A DNA stretch of 64,000 bases, from NCBI RefSeq assembly GCF_000523235.1, contig NZ_CP006850.1:2418001-2482000 (forward strand), given 5' to 3'. Positions 38,801 through 48,519 of the stretch are shown in pieces. This stretch comes from Nocardia nova SH22a (GTDB lineage Bacteria > Actinomycetota > Actinomycetes > Mycobacteriales > Mycobacteriaceae). The notes below the pieces were generated by a model. The model worked only from the letters and a program-made list of their open reading frames with translations. It made no database searches and was not told where the DNA came from. The position numbers and the translations under genes were made by a program. How positions within the stretch are numbered: the first letter of the stretch is position 1; each line of letters starts with the position of its first letter.

Positions 38801-41067
38801 GCCGAACACAGCGTCGTCGAACGCACTCGATCTACCACGAACTGTTGAAATTCGGGGAAGATGTGGATCGGCAAACGCTCGAATGTCCAGTCCAGGACGT
38901 CATTCTTGTCGGCTTCGAGGCGGTACACCCATCGGTGATTGTCGGGCAGTGGTCCGAGCGTTTCGAGGAGATTGATCGCATTGTTCAGTCGATCGGAGTG
39001 GCCGCGGAGGCGTTGCTGGGCCGAACCCGTGCCAGAGACGTCAGCAAGAGACTCACGCAGCGCCCTGAGCGCAATAGCCAGCTGGATGAGCCAATACCGC
39101 GTTCCGGACGCTGCCTGACGGACCGCGCGAAACTCGGGCCGATTGTCCACAACGCCGGAGCGGATGACCACGCCGTCGGATTTCCCGGCGTATTCGTGAA
39201 GATAGGTTGCGATCGCCTGTGCAAGCCCCTCGCCCGAGGAACGGATCTGAGCGGAGCTCACCGCAATGGATTGGATCGCGGCTGTTACCTCGGCATTCGA
39301 TTCGGCATTCGACCGAATCGCCCTGATCAGCCGGGAACGTCGCGACAGGCTGTTGATGAGGATGTCGAGTTCGAGCGCGTCAACTCGTTCGGTCCAGGCA
39401 CCGGTGAATGAATCCTCGAGTGCGTGAGCCTCGTCGAACACCAGATCGGCGCGATCTTCGGCCAGGATGTTTCCTGGCGAGTGTCCGCCTTCTCGTTCGA
39501 TTCGCACCCAGCTGGCGACAAGAGCGTGGTTGACAGAGACGACTCCGGGCGTGTTGTCGATCCCCGCGATCTGCTGTGTCAGGGGACATATCGAAGACCA
39601 CGTGCATTTCGACCTTTCGCACCCGGCGGCATTCGTTCGCAGGCGAGCGCGGGTTCGCGCGTAGCGCGTGTCTGATCGGCGGATGCCGTCGTCGGTGACA
39701 TCGTCCCAGGTTCCCGTCGGCGAGGAAGCGATTGAACGAACGCCCACAGCGAGTGCGAGACCGGACGTCTCACTGTCGCTGAGCGCGTCCTCCAGCTCAC
39801 GTGTGCAGACGTAATTGCCTACACCCTGTATCTGGCGGAACGGCGCGCACAGCAGACCCTCGTCATGTAGCCGCTTGGCCTCATCACGCAGCTGTGTCTG
39901 CAATGCCTTCGTTGCCGTCGCGATCACTACTGACTGGCGCGGGCGTGACGCGCGTCCGAGAGCCGGCAACAGGTACGCGAGCGACTTACCTGTCCCGGTG
40001 GGGGCTTCGACTGCCAACCGTCCACCGTGATCCATGACCTCGGAGACCGCATGGGCCATGTCCTGTTGCGCAGGGCGGGATCGCAGGTCCCACCGCTCCC
40101 GGAGAGTGGCGAACGTATCCCGCGCGGCGGACCAGGCGTCGGAGGCAGGAGGTGCCGTTGGAGTGAGCAATGGATCCGGAGGGCGATTCAATGTCGCGAG
40201 GGTCGGGTGGGAGGCCAGGCGGGGGAGCAGCAACGCGAGTGGGTCGCCTCGAGTCTCGAGGATCGCAATCGCCAGCTGCCAGCTCGGGTCATTCACATCC
40301 ACTTCGGCAACGAGTGCGTGGACCACCGCGGCCGTCGCCACAGCGTTGGACTTCGCTCCAGGCGGACCGTCCATACTGATCCCGTATCGCTGGACCAGAT
40401 CGGGCAATTGGCGATTGGGCATCGCGACGTCGACGAGCAGTGCCAAGTGGAGGGTGTCGGTGCTCGGAGGAAGTGGGGGAAGGTCGAGCTCAGCTCGCTG
40501 CGCCGCTGCCTCGAGGAACGGCAGATCGAATGCGACGAGATTGTGGCCAATGAGCAGGTCGATCCCGGTGAGTCGGTCACCGAGGATGCGCAGAGCTGCC
40601 TCGAGTGACTCCGTTGCCGTGGCGTGGTCGCGAGGCCGCTGGTCCGCACCAGTCTCCTCGATTGCGACGTCGGCCAGCAGCTGTCCATCGCAGCGGACGA
40701 GCGCGAGGTGGGTAATGGAATCGCTCGCCGCGCTGAATCCGGTCGTCTGCAGATCCAGCACGGCGACCCGATCGAGCGGAACACGATCGGGGATCACCGG
40801 GGCATACCAGTCTGCGATCTCTCCGTGAGGCTCACCTGGATCGACGAGGCTCTCCGGGGCAATTGCGATCGCTAGGTGACCGTCCTCTGTGACGTGGAAG
40901 TGACTCGGAAACCGATCAGGCAGCTGCTGGAGCCTGTCGATCGACTGGTTGTAGCCTTCCTCCCGCAGTCGCTGGCGGACATCACTCGCAGCGAGGGGCC
41001 CGTTTTCGGTGAGTATCCGATGCGCGGTCTCTAGGGCGGGAGGTAGCGGACGGCTCGAAATTGTCAT
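35824..41067 (-). CDS. Exonuclease-like / DinG-type Fe-S helicase / RecQ-type helicase triple fusion
   Basis: 1747 residues from ATG 41067, with GGAG 7 bases upstream. Residues ~100-255 have a DEDD exonuclease fold but Exo I reads LDLQTTG (D105, Q107 for the usual Glu), and Exo III reads SNAVATA (N241 for Asp, no His), so it is probably inactive. Residues ~340-1000 are DinG/XPD-like: Walker A APTGTGKS (355-362), four Fe-S cysteines C421, C483, C488, C494, DEAH 545-548, QGFGRLIR 955-962. Residues ~1055-1615 are RecQ-like: PTGFGKS 1085-1091, [17 protein letters not shown] from 1188, QEAGRAAR 1368-1375 and zinc cysteines C1585, C1601, C1609, C1612. Two opposite-polarity helicases on one chain are very unusual. 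Coupled to the SNF2 gene. Confidence 0.9.
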   Translation of the reverse strand: MTISSRPLPPALETAHRILTENGPLAASDVRQRLREEGYNQSIDRLQQLPDRFPSHFHVTEDGHLAIAIAPESLVDPGEPHGEIADWYAPVIPDRVPLDRVAVLDLQTTGFSAASDSITHLALVRCDGQLLADVAIEETGADQRPRDHATATESLEAALRILGDRLTGIDLLIGHNLVAFDLPFLEAAAQRAELDLPPLPPSTDTLHLALLVDVAMPNRQLPDLVQRYGISMDGPPGAKSNAVATAAVVHALVAEVDVNDPSWQLAIAILETRGDPLALLLPRLASHPTLATLNRPPDPLLTPTAPPASDAWSAARDTFATLRERWDLRSRPAQQDMAHAVSEVMDHGGRLAVEAPTGTGKSLAYLLPALGRASRPRQSVVIATATKALQTQLRDEAKRLHDEGLLCAPFRQIQGVGNYVCTRELEDALSDSETSGLALAVGVRSIASSPTGTWDDVTDDGIRRSDTRYARTRARLRTNAAGCERSKCTWSSICPLTQQIAGIDNTPGVVSVNHALVASWVRIEREGGHSPGNILAEDRADLVFDEAHALEDSFTGAWTERVDALELDILINSLSRRSRLIRAIRSNAESNAEVTAAIQSIAVSSAQIRSSGEGLAQAIATYLHEYAGKSDGVVIRSGVVDNRPEFRAVRQAASGTRYWLIQLAIALRALRESLADVSGTGSAQQRLRGHSDRLNNAINLLETLGPLPDNHRWVYRLEADKNDVLDWTFERLPIHIFPEFQQFVVDRVRSTTLCSATLTVEHKFDYMASRLGVRIDPDPDDSAFCALRLPSPFDYGTQACVVLTNHLPVPIPVNEREFCEEMAADQVGFLSLSGGKALSLFASRSRMETVADSVRAKSRELADRGVDLLVQGELGRSQIAQRFRTEPGTVLYGLKSYWEGFDAPGETLSYLFLEKPPYPHPDDPLVSARQRAIAERGGDPFLDYVLPMTAIQFTQGFGRLIRSESDIGAVLVCDRRLHAPTQARRVLLGSLPDPALHEAVDRDDAWTRAIEFVTGTAPDLESAITLGRDDISKLLESLRLVEGEDPTSKLIEAAEKIFGIKALHPTQLEVMRAIVEGRDVLAVLPTGFGKSLCFQLPALLAPQARATVVVSPLIALINDQVNDLRGRRGIRPVQGITGSTSRVVQTEILRDTANGRVRLLYVSPERLARDPVLRGALGRQQLNRVVVDEAHCISVWGHDFRPEFRQVPSSVASFETRPPRTGLTATATHEVAGDITGAMDMHDPIVVREPSDRPNLRFRVIECADERDRVRELLRFIAWAGHNAGIVYVTRRALAEEISALLRRAGHAARPYHAGLLPEQRDAAQEDFDSDTTRIIVATKAFGMGINKPNIGWVVHFDLPDSLDGYAQEAGRAARSPEVEGDCLLLYTKRDIRRQKALVEKHEAKADADLAQRLLNELWACPVRGVSRVFDMDELSDVLGTDDDQINVLLAQLERVDVLKQGLDCSARGTVDIGFREPEDEDERHLYRELFYKHHRARPNVRIQFDLQQLEQEYGYDPDRLEQQLISWSLDRLLTFSSSRRLRRVNLFERTAPQEEMERESARWKRWQQRRVQAMIDYATRSTECRRIVVGRHFGDDVVDCVHRGIVACDVCSREPAPWSSIPDHQVADPELLVNAELTVLQSVAWASAFRRGSYGEASLRAAVLGQESLGPGLPLGAGVLSCPQFGALRHVRNGEKKWNDAVGKLIQQGMVDRRIVERESSSTKYQSLVLTSVGAQALGTEVPLND

Positions 41068-41482
41068 GTGCGGCTCCATAGGGAGCGTGGACGAATGAAC
41101 GATGCCTCCAGCGCATGTCGCGCGTGAGTCATGGCCCATCGCCGACTCCTAGGTTGTTGCTGCTCCCAAGGCGGCAAAGATGAAATTTGCCTGGCTTCAG
41201 CCGAATCGAAGCGTGGAGTGGGAACGTTGCGGTCGGTAACGAGTGCGCGCGACCAGAGCCGGGGCGGGCCTTGTTTGGCCAGCGGTCCGTCCCAGCGGCT
41301 TTCCAGAGAGGCGCGCCACAGGCAACGCATCCCCGGGCGCCTGAGCTGATTAGGAAGGTGACCGTTCTCGCGCGGCTCATCCTCAGTCCTACGAGCCCCT
41401 GCGAAACTGCGTGCCGCTTGCTGGAATCGTTCTGGCGGCGCGACGGAGGAGGGGGCCGGGTGCACATGGCGTCGTTGCCGTG
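41068..41482. other. Upstream region of giant helicase operon
   Basis: 415 bases between the start of the triple-fusion gene and the stop of the DUF3761 gene. It must contain the operon promoter unless transcription reads through from upstream. I see no convincing gene, hairpin or operator. Confidence 0.4.
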
Positions 41483-41869
41483 TCACAGCCAGCGAGCGAC
41501 TCCGCCGTGCCCCGAGCAAGTTCCCGAACGATGCTGGCTGAATGAATAAGTGCCGTCGGAGCATTGGGCCGTGGCGCCGTCGGGTGCGGTGGCTGCCGAT
41601 TCGGGGGCGTGGACGCACTGGCCGTCGGAATTGACGTGCGAATCAGGTCCGCAATCCGCGACCTGATGCATCGTCAGTTCGGGGAGGCTCGAGGCGACCG
41701 CAGGCTGTGCCATCAGACCGCACGCCAGGAGAGCTGAGAATGCCAGTGCGCCGATAGATCCCGCAGCCCTGCCGATCCCGAAGCGCGGCGATCGGGCTCT
41801 GTGTCGCATCGAGGCCAATCCGACGATGGCGAGGATGGTGAGCCCAGTGATGATCATGAGATCGTTCAT
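41483..41869 (-). CDS. DUF3761-family small membrane/secreted protein
   Basis: 128 residues from ATG 41869. The N-terminal membrane segment MIITGLTILAIVGLA is followed by a second hydrophobic stretch (ALAFSALLACGLMAQPAVAS) with a signal-cleavage-like end. The C-terminus has the DUF3761 signature ATAQCSDGTYSFSQHRSGTC then HGGVARWL, with paired cysteines. Probably cell-surface or exported; function unknown. Confidence 0.82.
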   Translation of the reverse strand: MNDLMIITGLTILAIVGLASMRHRARSPRFGIGRAAGSIGALAFSALLACGLMAQPAVASSLPELTMHQVADCGPDSHVNSDGQCVHAPESAATAPDGATAQCSDGTYSFSQHRSGTCSGHGGVARWL

Positions 41870-42093
41870 TTGTCGTGACCTTTGAATGTTGCGTCCACTC
41901 GCTGCGGCCAGTCGTCGGCTGTCCCAGAGGGGTTCTTGACGGATGGTGCGGGTTGCCCGGTCATCGGCGCGGGGACGGTCCTCGCGGCGGTCCGATGAGC
42001 GCGGTTTTGTACCGTGCATTGAAAGATAGCCATGGGCGTGATGGACGTTACGAATTTAGTGGTTTATATTCATTTCTATTGGGTAAAGGTGAT

Positions 42094-42741
42094 CTACCAG
42101 CAGTAACGGTAGTTGCCGGAGTCGTAGCATTCCTGCTGGTAGTCCCATTGATCCTGTGCATCCGAGTTGGGGATCGCGGCTCCGGCCACGCCGCCGACTG
42201 CCATCCCGGCGAGCACGCCGCCCAGCAAACCGACGGGAAGTGTGATCGGGAGGAGCAGTCCCTCGGTGGCGATACCCGCCACGACTCCGAGGAAGGTGCC
42301 CGTCAGGCCACCCACGAGCGCCCCGATCCCCATGCCCGCTTCGATGCTGCGCTGCCGAGGCGAGGTCTTTCGCCAGTAGCCGATGTCTTCTGCGGAGACA
42401 TCCGCGATCAATGTGGTTGCGGTAGCGTCGGTTCGGGGAGTGAGAACGAGTGCGTGATCTTCGACGGACAAGCGCAGCGGCAGGGTCGCGATGGTGGCGC
42501 CGGAGCCGTCGGCAATGGTGACCGCATCCTCACCGATCCGGAAGGTGCCGTTCGTCAGGGAGACGGTCGCCGATGTGCCCGAGCGGGCGATGTCGTAGCC
42601 GACGCCCTGCTCGACGCCCCGCTGTCCGGCAGGGGCCATGATCGCCGGTGGGGTGGGATCGGCGTTCGCGATTCCGCAGGTGGTTGTGGTCGCGGCGACC
42701 GTCAGCAGTGCGATGGCCGTGCCGGCCCGGAAGGTGGTCAT
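42094..42741 (-). CDS. Exported glycine-zipper protein
   Basis: 215 residues. A Sec signal peptide (MTTFRAGTAIALLTVAATTT, cut near ANADP) is followed by a beta-rich domain (VSLTNGTFRIGEDAVTIADG). After it comes a long Gly/Ala hydrophobic stretch (IGALVGGLTGTFLGVVAGIA ... GLLGGVLAGMAVGGVAGAAI) resembling glycine-zipper membrane segments, then a Tyr/Cys-rich tail (YDSGNYRYCW). A mycobacterial/nocardial envelope-protein type; function unknown. The region between its stop and the DUF3761 start is AT-rich. Confidence 0.72.
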   Translation of the reverse strand: MTTFRAGTAIALLTVAATTTTCGIANADPTPPAIMAPAGQRGVEQGVGYDIARSGTSATVSLTNGTFRIGEDAVTIADGSGATIATLPLRLSVEDHALVLTPRTDATATTLIADVSAEDIGYWRKTSPRQRSIEAGMGIGALVGGLTGTFLGVVAGIATEGLLLPITLPVGLLGGVLAGMAVGGVAGAAIPNSDAQDQWDYQQECYDSGNYRYCW

Positions 42742-43023
42742 GCCTGTACTCCGAATGTGTGAAAGCGCTTGGATCTGTCGCCAGATGGCGGATTACTCGT
42801 TGTGCCAGGTGTTTTCGGACCCGATCTGTGGCATCAACTGGTGCGGCGACGGGGCCGAACTTCCCAGTGCGGTGGATCGAGGAGATGGCAGCCCCCGACC
42901 AAATTAACCAGTTGTTTTCCGTCGCGCAGTCATCTGTTCAGCTGACAGACATTCGACGGCTGCCATGCGCGCGGCGAATGTCATTGCCGCCGTGTGACAG
43001 TGGGCTAACTTCTGCCGTCACGG

Positions 43024-43740
43024 TCAGTCCACCTCGTCCAATGCCGACAACGCCGCGCTGGCCGCGAGGCCGGCCAGGCAGCTCGGGGAACAATCGCGAT
43101 GAATCTCCCACAGCCGCCGGGCGCAGTCCCGTTCGAGTTGAGTGGGTTCCCACGCGCAGTCGTCGAACCACGGCAATCGCACGCCATACGATCCTGTCGT
43201 TCCGGCCGGCCACAACCGAGGGGGAGTGCAGGACGCCAGATCGAAATCGACGCTGATGCGATCAGGTCGGTCGTCGACGTGGGTGAGGTCGAAGACGATG
43301 ATGGCCGACGCGCCCAACCCCGACGCAATCGCGAGCGTGTAGCCGACTGGGTCGTCCGTGCCATCGGGTGGGCGAAGTGTGTACAGCAGGCGAAGTCGCA
43401 GATGATATGCGAGGCGCTGTATTTCGAGGTCGTGCCGTGGCGTCTCGGAACCCGAGATCTCGGGCCGGACCAATCCGACCGCATCGGTGTGCGCCAACGA
43501 CGTGACCGACAGCTCGCTCGCAGCTTGTCGAAGGGCTGAGATGTCGCCTTGTTGGCTGATCGCGTTCTCGTTGCCCGTACCTCGTCTCTTCTCGAGGGCG
43601 GACCGACTGGCCTTCCGCCGGATACGAGTCGGAAGACGGAGGCGTGCCCCCTCGGCTGTGAGGAAGTTCGGTCCACTTCCTGGTGGCGTGGCGCACGGAT
43701 CGGCTGGCGAGGGGCCGGGGAACGGGCTCTCCTCCCTCAT
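43024..43740 (-). CDS. Hypothetical protein, second gene of a coupled pair
   Basis: 238 residues from ATG 43740, which overlaps the stop of the upstream gene (ATGA at 43737-43740). A Pro-rich start and Arg/Lys-rich segment (LRLPTRIRRKASRSALEKRR) precede a region with strand-like IIVFDLTHVDDRPDRISVDF. The C-terminus is DCARRLWEIHRDCSPSCLAG. No recognised family. An in-frame upward extension to 43962 overlaps the other gene and is unlikely. Confidence 0.6.
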   Translation of the reverse strand: MREESPFPGPSPADPCATPPGSGPNFLTAEGARLRLPTRIRRKASRSALEKRRGTGNENAISQQGDISALRQAASELSVTSLAHTDAVGLVRPEISGSETPRHDLEIQRLAYHLRLRLLYTLRPPDGTDDPVGYTLAIASGLGASAIIVFDLTHVDDRPDRISVDFDLASCTPPRLWPAGTTGSYGVRLPWFDDCAWEPTQLERDCARRLWEIHRDCSPSCLAGLAASAALSALDEVD

Positions 43741-44078
43741 CGGGGGTTCTCTCGACGGGTGATCGGCGAAAAACCAGCGGCAGCGGCGATATCGGCCCAA
43801 AACTCGTGTTGAACGCTGTCCCACAACTGGTTCCACTTCGGATGCAACTCGCGTGCCGCAGCAAGATCCGTGCCGGACGCGAACTGGCGGACCGGCTCCG
43901 CGTTGGTTTCGTAGACAACCGATATCTCGACGCGGCCGCGAGGATCCCGGGTCGGCCGCCACACCGCACGCAAACCGTCGGCTTCGGTGCTCCGCTCGTC
44001 ACCCGCCACCGGCTCCCCGCTGGGATTGTGCGCCAACGGTTTACGCCTCCACTGTTCTGCTCGCTCTGTTGTCATCAC
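43737..44078 (-). CDS. Hypothetical protein, first gene of a coupled pair
   Basis: 113 residues from GTG 44078 (or ATG 44075). Soluble, with VYETNAEPVRQF and HPKWNQLWDSVQHEFWADIA helices. It couples to the next gene through an ATGA overlap. Relatives seem to occur as small two-gene units in Nocardia-like genomes; I can assign no function. Confidence 0.6.
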   Translation of the reverse strand: MMTTERAEQWRRKPLAHNPSGEPVAGDERSTEADGLRAVWRPTRDPRGRVEISVVYETNAEPVRQFASGTDLAAARELHPKWNQLWDSVQHEFWADIAAAAGFSPITRRENPR

Positions 44079-44282
44079 TACGATGCTTTCGGTTGATGTG
44101 GAGGGGATGGGCTTTCAGCGCCCGTGCCCCAGATGTCGCCTCAGCACAGCGAATCGACCGCGAACCGGCAGTTGAAATGGACAATCCATTGGGATTCATC
44201 AGAAGTCCAAGCTCGTCGTCCCAGAACCCCGCGGTGCCCATCCATAGTCATGGATCGCCGCATCCCAAGGAGGCAGCTCGTC

Positions 44283-45160
44283 ATGGTGGATATCAGCTCG
44301 ACACTCCCACGCCGCCAGCTCGGCCGGTACCTGCGTGAGCTACGTCAGGGATCGGGCCTGACGATCGCGGAACTCGCGCGGCGCATCGAACGCGGTGCCA
44401 CGACGGTCCAGCGGCTCGAGACCGGAACCGCGGACCGAATCAGGCTGTGGGATGTCGATGCGATCTGCCAGGTTTGCGGGGCCGACGACACGACGACCGA
44501 GGCGCTCAAAGGTCTTGCGCAGCAGGGGAACAGTAAGAGCTGGTGGCATCAGTACGGGATCTGATTCCGCTGAATTTCGATGTGTACATGGGCTCGGAAT
44601 CCGGCGCGGCGCGACTTGCTTCGTTCGCTGAACTCGTACCCGGACTGCTTCAGACACCTGAATACGCCAAGACTCTGAGCCGCCTGGCACATCCGTCGGA
44701 ACCGGAGAGCGAAATCGGCAGGCGAGTCGAGATGCGAGCACGCCGTCAAGTCCTGATCACCAAGAAGACGGCTCCGCTGCCAGTCGACGTCATCTTGGAC
44801 GAATCCGCACTGCATCGTGTCGTCGGTGGCCGTCGCGCGATGGGATTGCAGTTGCGGCATCTCGCTGACATGAGTACACGGTCGAACATCTCGGTTCGAG
44901 TTCTGCCATTCGGTGCCGGCGTACCTCTGGGCGACCTGACCGGTCCCTTCATCATCCTGGATTTCGATCGGCCCACGTCCGAGAAGCCGACTGAGCCGTC
45001 GGTGGTATACGCCGCGGGCTACACAGGAGTCATGTACTTCGATGATCCCGAGGTCGTCGAACGGTATCGCCGGGCACACACCAACCTCCAGACGGTAGCG
45101 TTGGATTCGCAAGACAGCAGAAGGTTGCTGAGGGATAAGGCAAGGGAGTTCGCAGGGTGA
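44283..45160 (+). pseudogene. HTH (XRE)-DUF5753 regulator split by a frameshift
   Basis: AAGGAGG 9 bases before ATG 44283 sets the start. Frame 1 encodes the XRE domain (LGRYLRELRQGSGLTIAELA ... TTVQRLETG) and runs to KSWWHQYGI-stop at 44564. The family continues WWHxYGDLIP, and exactly that, DLIPLNFDVYMGSE, starts in another frame around 44556 and reads through the DUF5753 domain (LASFAELVPGLLQTPEYAK ... GGRRAMGLQLRHLADMS) to 45160. One base lost from a GGGG run explains it. Either decayed or an assembly error. The intact protein would be ~290 residues, the regulator partner of DUF397 proteins. Confidence 0.82.
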
Positions 45161-45369
45161 ACGCTGATCTATCCACGGCCCGCTGGTTCAAGAGCAGCCA
45201 CAGCGGCGGCAGCCAAGAGTGTGTTGAGGTCGCTTTCCTTGCTGGCGGCGCGGTGGGTGTCCGGGACTCCAAGGACGCGACCGGCCCAGCTCTCGTCTTC
45301 GCGCCTGACGCATGGGATGCGTTCACCGCGACCGTCGCGGGCGGAAACCTTAGTCGGCCCACCGCATAG
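45157..45369 (+). CDS. DUF397-family small protein
   Basis: 70 residues. GTG start overlaps the stop of the HTH-DUF5753 gene (GTGA). The core ARWFKSSHSGGSQECVEVAF ... VGVRDSKD and PDAWDAFTATV is the DUF397 signature. In actinomycetes these are the antagonist-like partners of HTH-DUF5753 regulators (WhiJ-like developmental modules). Here the partner gene carries a frameshift, so the pair may be non-functional unless that is an error. Confidence 0.9.
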   Translation: MNADLSTARWFKSSHSGGSQECVEVAFLAGGAVGVRDSKDATGPALVFAPDAWDAFTATVAGGNLSRPTA

Positions 45370-45672
45370 CTGCTGTTGCATCGGCTTACCGTCGCCGCCG
45401 ATGCTGTGCAAGCCATTCGACCGCGAGTACAGCGCTACATTGCGTGGCCTCGGCAGGACCCATCAAGAGCGCGACAGCGCTTCCGGACACGGACCCGACA
45501 ACAACATTTCGGTCCGGTCGGCCACGGTGCTGACACCCGCAGACAACCAATCTCCGGCCAAGTTGCAGTTGTGCGAATGGCGCTGACCAGATCCGGTCAG
45601 GTTCGAATCCGGATGGGGCCCCTGTGTTCGCGGGCAGTTCGCCTGGTGCGACGGCAGGCATATCATCTGCTG

Positions 45673-46143
45673 GTGCAGTTGCAGATCGACCCAGATCGTC
45701 ATGTTCACAGCGGCGTCTGTGGATGTTGTGATGTGCCCTTCGACAGGGTGACCGGATTCATCAACAGTGAGGCCGGGGCCTTCGCCATCTATTACGCCTC
45801 CTGCTATCACCACCACGGCATGCACGAGGCGTATATCGACGTGGTCCTCGACAACGCTTGGGACCCTGACGAACCCGGAAACAAGCCGGGGCCGGACCGT
45901 GTGACGTTCGGATGTCGAGTCGGTCCGATTTCGGGCCGGTCCGACATCGCCTGCTCCCTGGTCGAGGGTGCGTCGGTTGCTCCGGACATTCCCCTGTACG
46001 GACGGAAACTCGATCCCGATTCCGCGCGGCAGCATCCGTGGATTTCGTACTACTGGGAGACGATCGATCACATCCTGGAGCATGACGCCATGGTCCGGAC
46101 CCATCTGTACGGAGACCACGACCTGCGACTTGATCAGGGGTGA
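45673..46143 (+). CDS. Hypothetical protein with CxCC N-terminal motif
   Basis: About 156 residues if GTG 45673 is the start (ATG 45577 is possible). The core CGCCDVPFDRVTGFIN, YYASCYHHHGMHEAYIDVVL and DRVTFGCRVG has conserved-protein character with several Cys/His, ending SYYWETIDHILEHDAMVRTH. No known family. The start is uncertain because the upstream frame is basic and low in gene-like signal. Confidence 0.5.
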   Translation: MQLQIDPDRHVHSGVCGCCDVPFDRVTGFINSEAGAFAIYYASCYHHHGMHEAYIDVVLDNAWDPDEPGNKPGPDRVTFGCRVGPISGRSDIACSLVEGASVAPDIPLYGRKLDPDSARQHPWISYYWETIDHILEHDAMVRTHLYGDHDLRLDQG

Positions 46144-46464
46144 CTTCGGCGGTCCGGACTCGATCGCGGCCGCGCGGGTCGGCATCGACCAGGTATTCCG
46201 GTGTACACCGGGAGCCGGGCCGACACCTGGGCCACAGCCGAATATCGCCCACTGGACTGGTGTGATCGAGATGGTCGTACGCGTGGAAGTGCGGCGGATC
46301 GTGAAGGTCTCGGTCCTGGTCGCTCGCCCGCGCCGAGATCGCCGCCCACTTGTCCGAGCCTCTCCTACTATCGACCGGGCTCCAGAGGATTTCGCGAACA
46401 GCCTCGTTGCCCAGGAGCTACCCGACACCTCGTGATATCGGTCGCTCACGACGTCGGCACGCTC
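46144..46464. other. Intergenic stretch between convergent genes
   Basis: 321 bases between the CxCC protein stop and the UvrD-like helicase stop. I find no gene-like frame and no strong terminator hairpin. Confidence 0.4.
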
Positions 46465-48423
46465 TCAGTCCCGCAGGAACCCTACCCAAATGTAGTCCCG
46501 TGCCCGGGTGAGCGCGACCATCGTCTGGCGGTTGGCCAACTCGGCCCAATCCTTCTCGCCGTCGGTGAGTTTCGCCTCCGGTGCCGCGGGCGCCTCGGCG
46601 ATGTGGAAGACCGCTGGGAAGTCCATGCCCTTGGCGCGGTGGACGGTGCCTATCTTCACGGCGTCGTGGTGGGTGCCATCGAACTGGTCGAGGGGGAGGG
46701 TGGGGATGTCGGCGCGGCGTAGTGCGGTTCGGAAGCGGTCGGATTGGTTCCTGGTGGTGGTGATTACCGCGATGTCGGCCCAGGGCAGGCCGGATGCTTT
46801 GATCGCCTGGGCCAGGCGGGTTTCGGCTTCGCGGTGGGGGAAGGTTTCGGATATGGCGGTGCCGCCGGTGAGTACGACGTCGGTGTCGCGCAGGACGAAG
46901 CCGGGGGCGCCGTCTAGGTCGTCGACCGTGTTGGTGGCGTCGACGCATTTGGCGTACTCGTGTACCGCTCGGCGGTTGCGGTAGTTGGTGCGCAGGATCG
47001 CGCCGCGGCCGACGATGGGGATACCGGCGTCGGACAGTCGCCAGCCGCCGGAGTAGACCTGTTGCTGGCCGTCGCCGACCAGAAGGAGTGGGGCGGTGGG
47101 ACCGCCACCGGCGATGTGGTGGACGAGTTTCAGTTCCAGCAGTGTGAAATCTTGAACCTCGTCGACGACGACCAGACCGTAGGGGTCGTCCAGTGGTTGT
47201 TCTTGCAGCGCGGTGATCGCCTTGGTGATGACGTCGTTGAAATCGTGCAGCCCGCGTTCGCTCAGGTTGTTCTGGTATGGCTTGAACAGATTGTCCCACA
47301 CCAACTCTCGGCGTTTGGCGTCCAGAGCGATTCGATTGCGGCCGGTGCGATCGATGCTCTTGTATTCGCCCAGATCGGTGATCCCCCGGCCCTTGATGAC
47401 GCGGTGGATCTCGTCTTCCCAATAGGTGTGGCTCGGTTCGATGTGGGTGAGTGCGGCACGTCCGAAACGACTCCATGCGCGGCCGAATGCGGTGTCGATG
47501 GTGCCGGTGTCCGGGGTACGGAACGTTATGCCGCGATCGTGCAGAAACCGGATTGCCCATTTGTGCAAGCCGATGAACTCGGCTCGGTTCTCGGCGTGCG
47601 GGGCGAGCTGGAGGAATCCGGACTGGTGATATATGGGCAGGGTTTTCACGAAGCTGGTGAACAGCAGCTTGCCGGGTGTGTGCTTGGCCAGTCGTGCCAT
47701 GCGGTGCAGTGCCACAACGGTTTTGCCGGTTCCGGCCGGACCGCTGAACCGGGCAGGTCCCGTATAGTTCTTGTGCACCAGATCGAGTTGTTCGGGATCG
47801 AGGAAAGTCATCCATTCGCTGAACGGACGGGTCAATGCCTTCGTGCGGGCGTCCTCGCGGAGTTCTCCGGCGTGGAAAAGGCCCTCCTCGACCACGGTCG
47901 TGGTTGTGGGAGCGGTATCGCTGGAGAGCAATTGCAGTCTCGGATTGTTTTCGGCCGCCCTCGCCGCGACGATTCGCGCATGCTGACGTGACAGTTTGGG
48001 TTCACCGCGAAAGAACTTGGCGGGCAGGGTCGTCAGGTCGGCGGCGCTGAACGGTTGGTCGGCCGCGAGCGGAATCGCTCTGGGCAGGCAGAGCACGATC
48101 TCGACCATGTGCGGAACATAGCTGGTTCGCTGCACGGTCAGGTTCGCGAAGAGTTCCTCCGCGCGTACTCGCAGGCGCCGGATCTCATCGCGGTCGGGAA
48201 CGGAATCGCCGAAAACCAGTGCGAACACTCCACCTGGACCGATTGCGAACGCGCCTGCGCGCCCGGTCGGGGGAAACGGGTCGTTCGGATCGACCAGCAC
48301 CTGCCAGCCGGAGCGCATGAGCGGGATCGACAGAAATCTGCGGTGGGACGCGGACAGGAACGATAGCTCGTCCAGCTTCCGCTCGACCCATTGACGACGC
48401 TGCTCGAATCGAATGTCAGGCAT
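46465..48423 (-). CDS. UvrD/Rep-like superfamily 1A helicase
   Basis: 652 residues. AGGGGGATT lies before ATG 48423. An N-terminal ~200-residue domain (SGWQVLVDPNDPFPPTGRAG ... GGVFALVFGD) resembles the nuclease-related NERD layout but with unclear catalytic residues. Motor motifs: FSGPAGTGKTVVALHRM, VVVDEVQDFTLLELKLVHHI, LLLVGDGQQQVYSGG, LRTNYRNRRAVHEYAK, KIGTVHRAKGMDFPAVFHI and MVALTRARDYIWVG. Such stand-alone NERD-UvrD-like proteins often sit in accessory or defence islands. Single gene; the next gene is transcribed the same way but across a ~95-base gap. Confidence 0.87.
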   Translation of the reverse strand: MPDIRFEQRRQWVERKLDELSFLSASHRRFLSIPLMRSGWQVLVDPNDPFPPTGRAGAFAIGPGGVFALVFGDSVPDRDEIRRLRVRAEELFANLTVQRTSYVPHMVEIVLCLPRAIPLAADQPFSAADLTTLPAKFFRGEPKLSRQHARIVAARAAENNPRLQLLSSDTAPTTTTVVEEGLFHAGELREDARTKALTRPFSEWMTFLDPEQLDLVHKNYTGPARFSGPAGTGKTVVALHRMARLAKHTPGKLLFTSFVKTLPIYHQSGFLQLAPHAENRAEFIGLHKWAIRFLHDRGITFRTPDTGTIDTAFGRAWSRFGRAALTHIEPSHTYWEDEIHRVIKGRGITDLGEYKSIDRTGRNRIALDAKRRELVWDNLFKPYQNNLSERGLHDFNDVITKAITALQEQPLDDPYGLVVVDEVQDFTLLELKLVHHIAGGGPTAPLLLVGDGQQQVYSGGWRLSDAGIPIVGRGAILRTNYRNRRAVHEYAKCVDATNTVDDLDGAPGFVLRDTDVVLTGGTAISETFPHREAETRLAQAIKASGLPWADIAVITTTRNQSDRFRTALRRADIPTLPLDQFDGTHHDAVKIGTVHRAKGMDFPAVFHIAEAPAAPEAKLTDGEKDWAELANRQTMVALTRARDYIWVGFLRD

Positions 48424-48519
48424 GCAATCCCCCTGCCGCGGAACACTATTCGCTCGCTCCCCGAGGATTGTAGCGAAGAACGATCTCCGTCGCAGTGAAA
48501 TATGCTGGCCTGCAACCAG

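Noticed and set aside
45577..45640. T-loop-like GGTTCGAATCC suggesting a tRNA
   Set aside because: The five bases around TTCGAAT do not pair properly and no complementary acceptor or D-arm is found upstream within tRNA distance.
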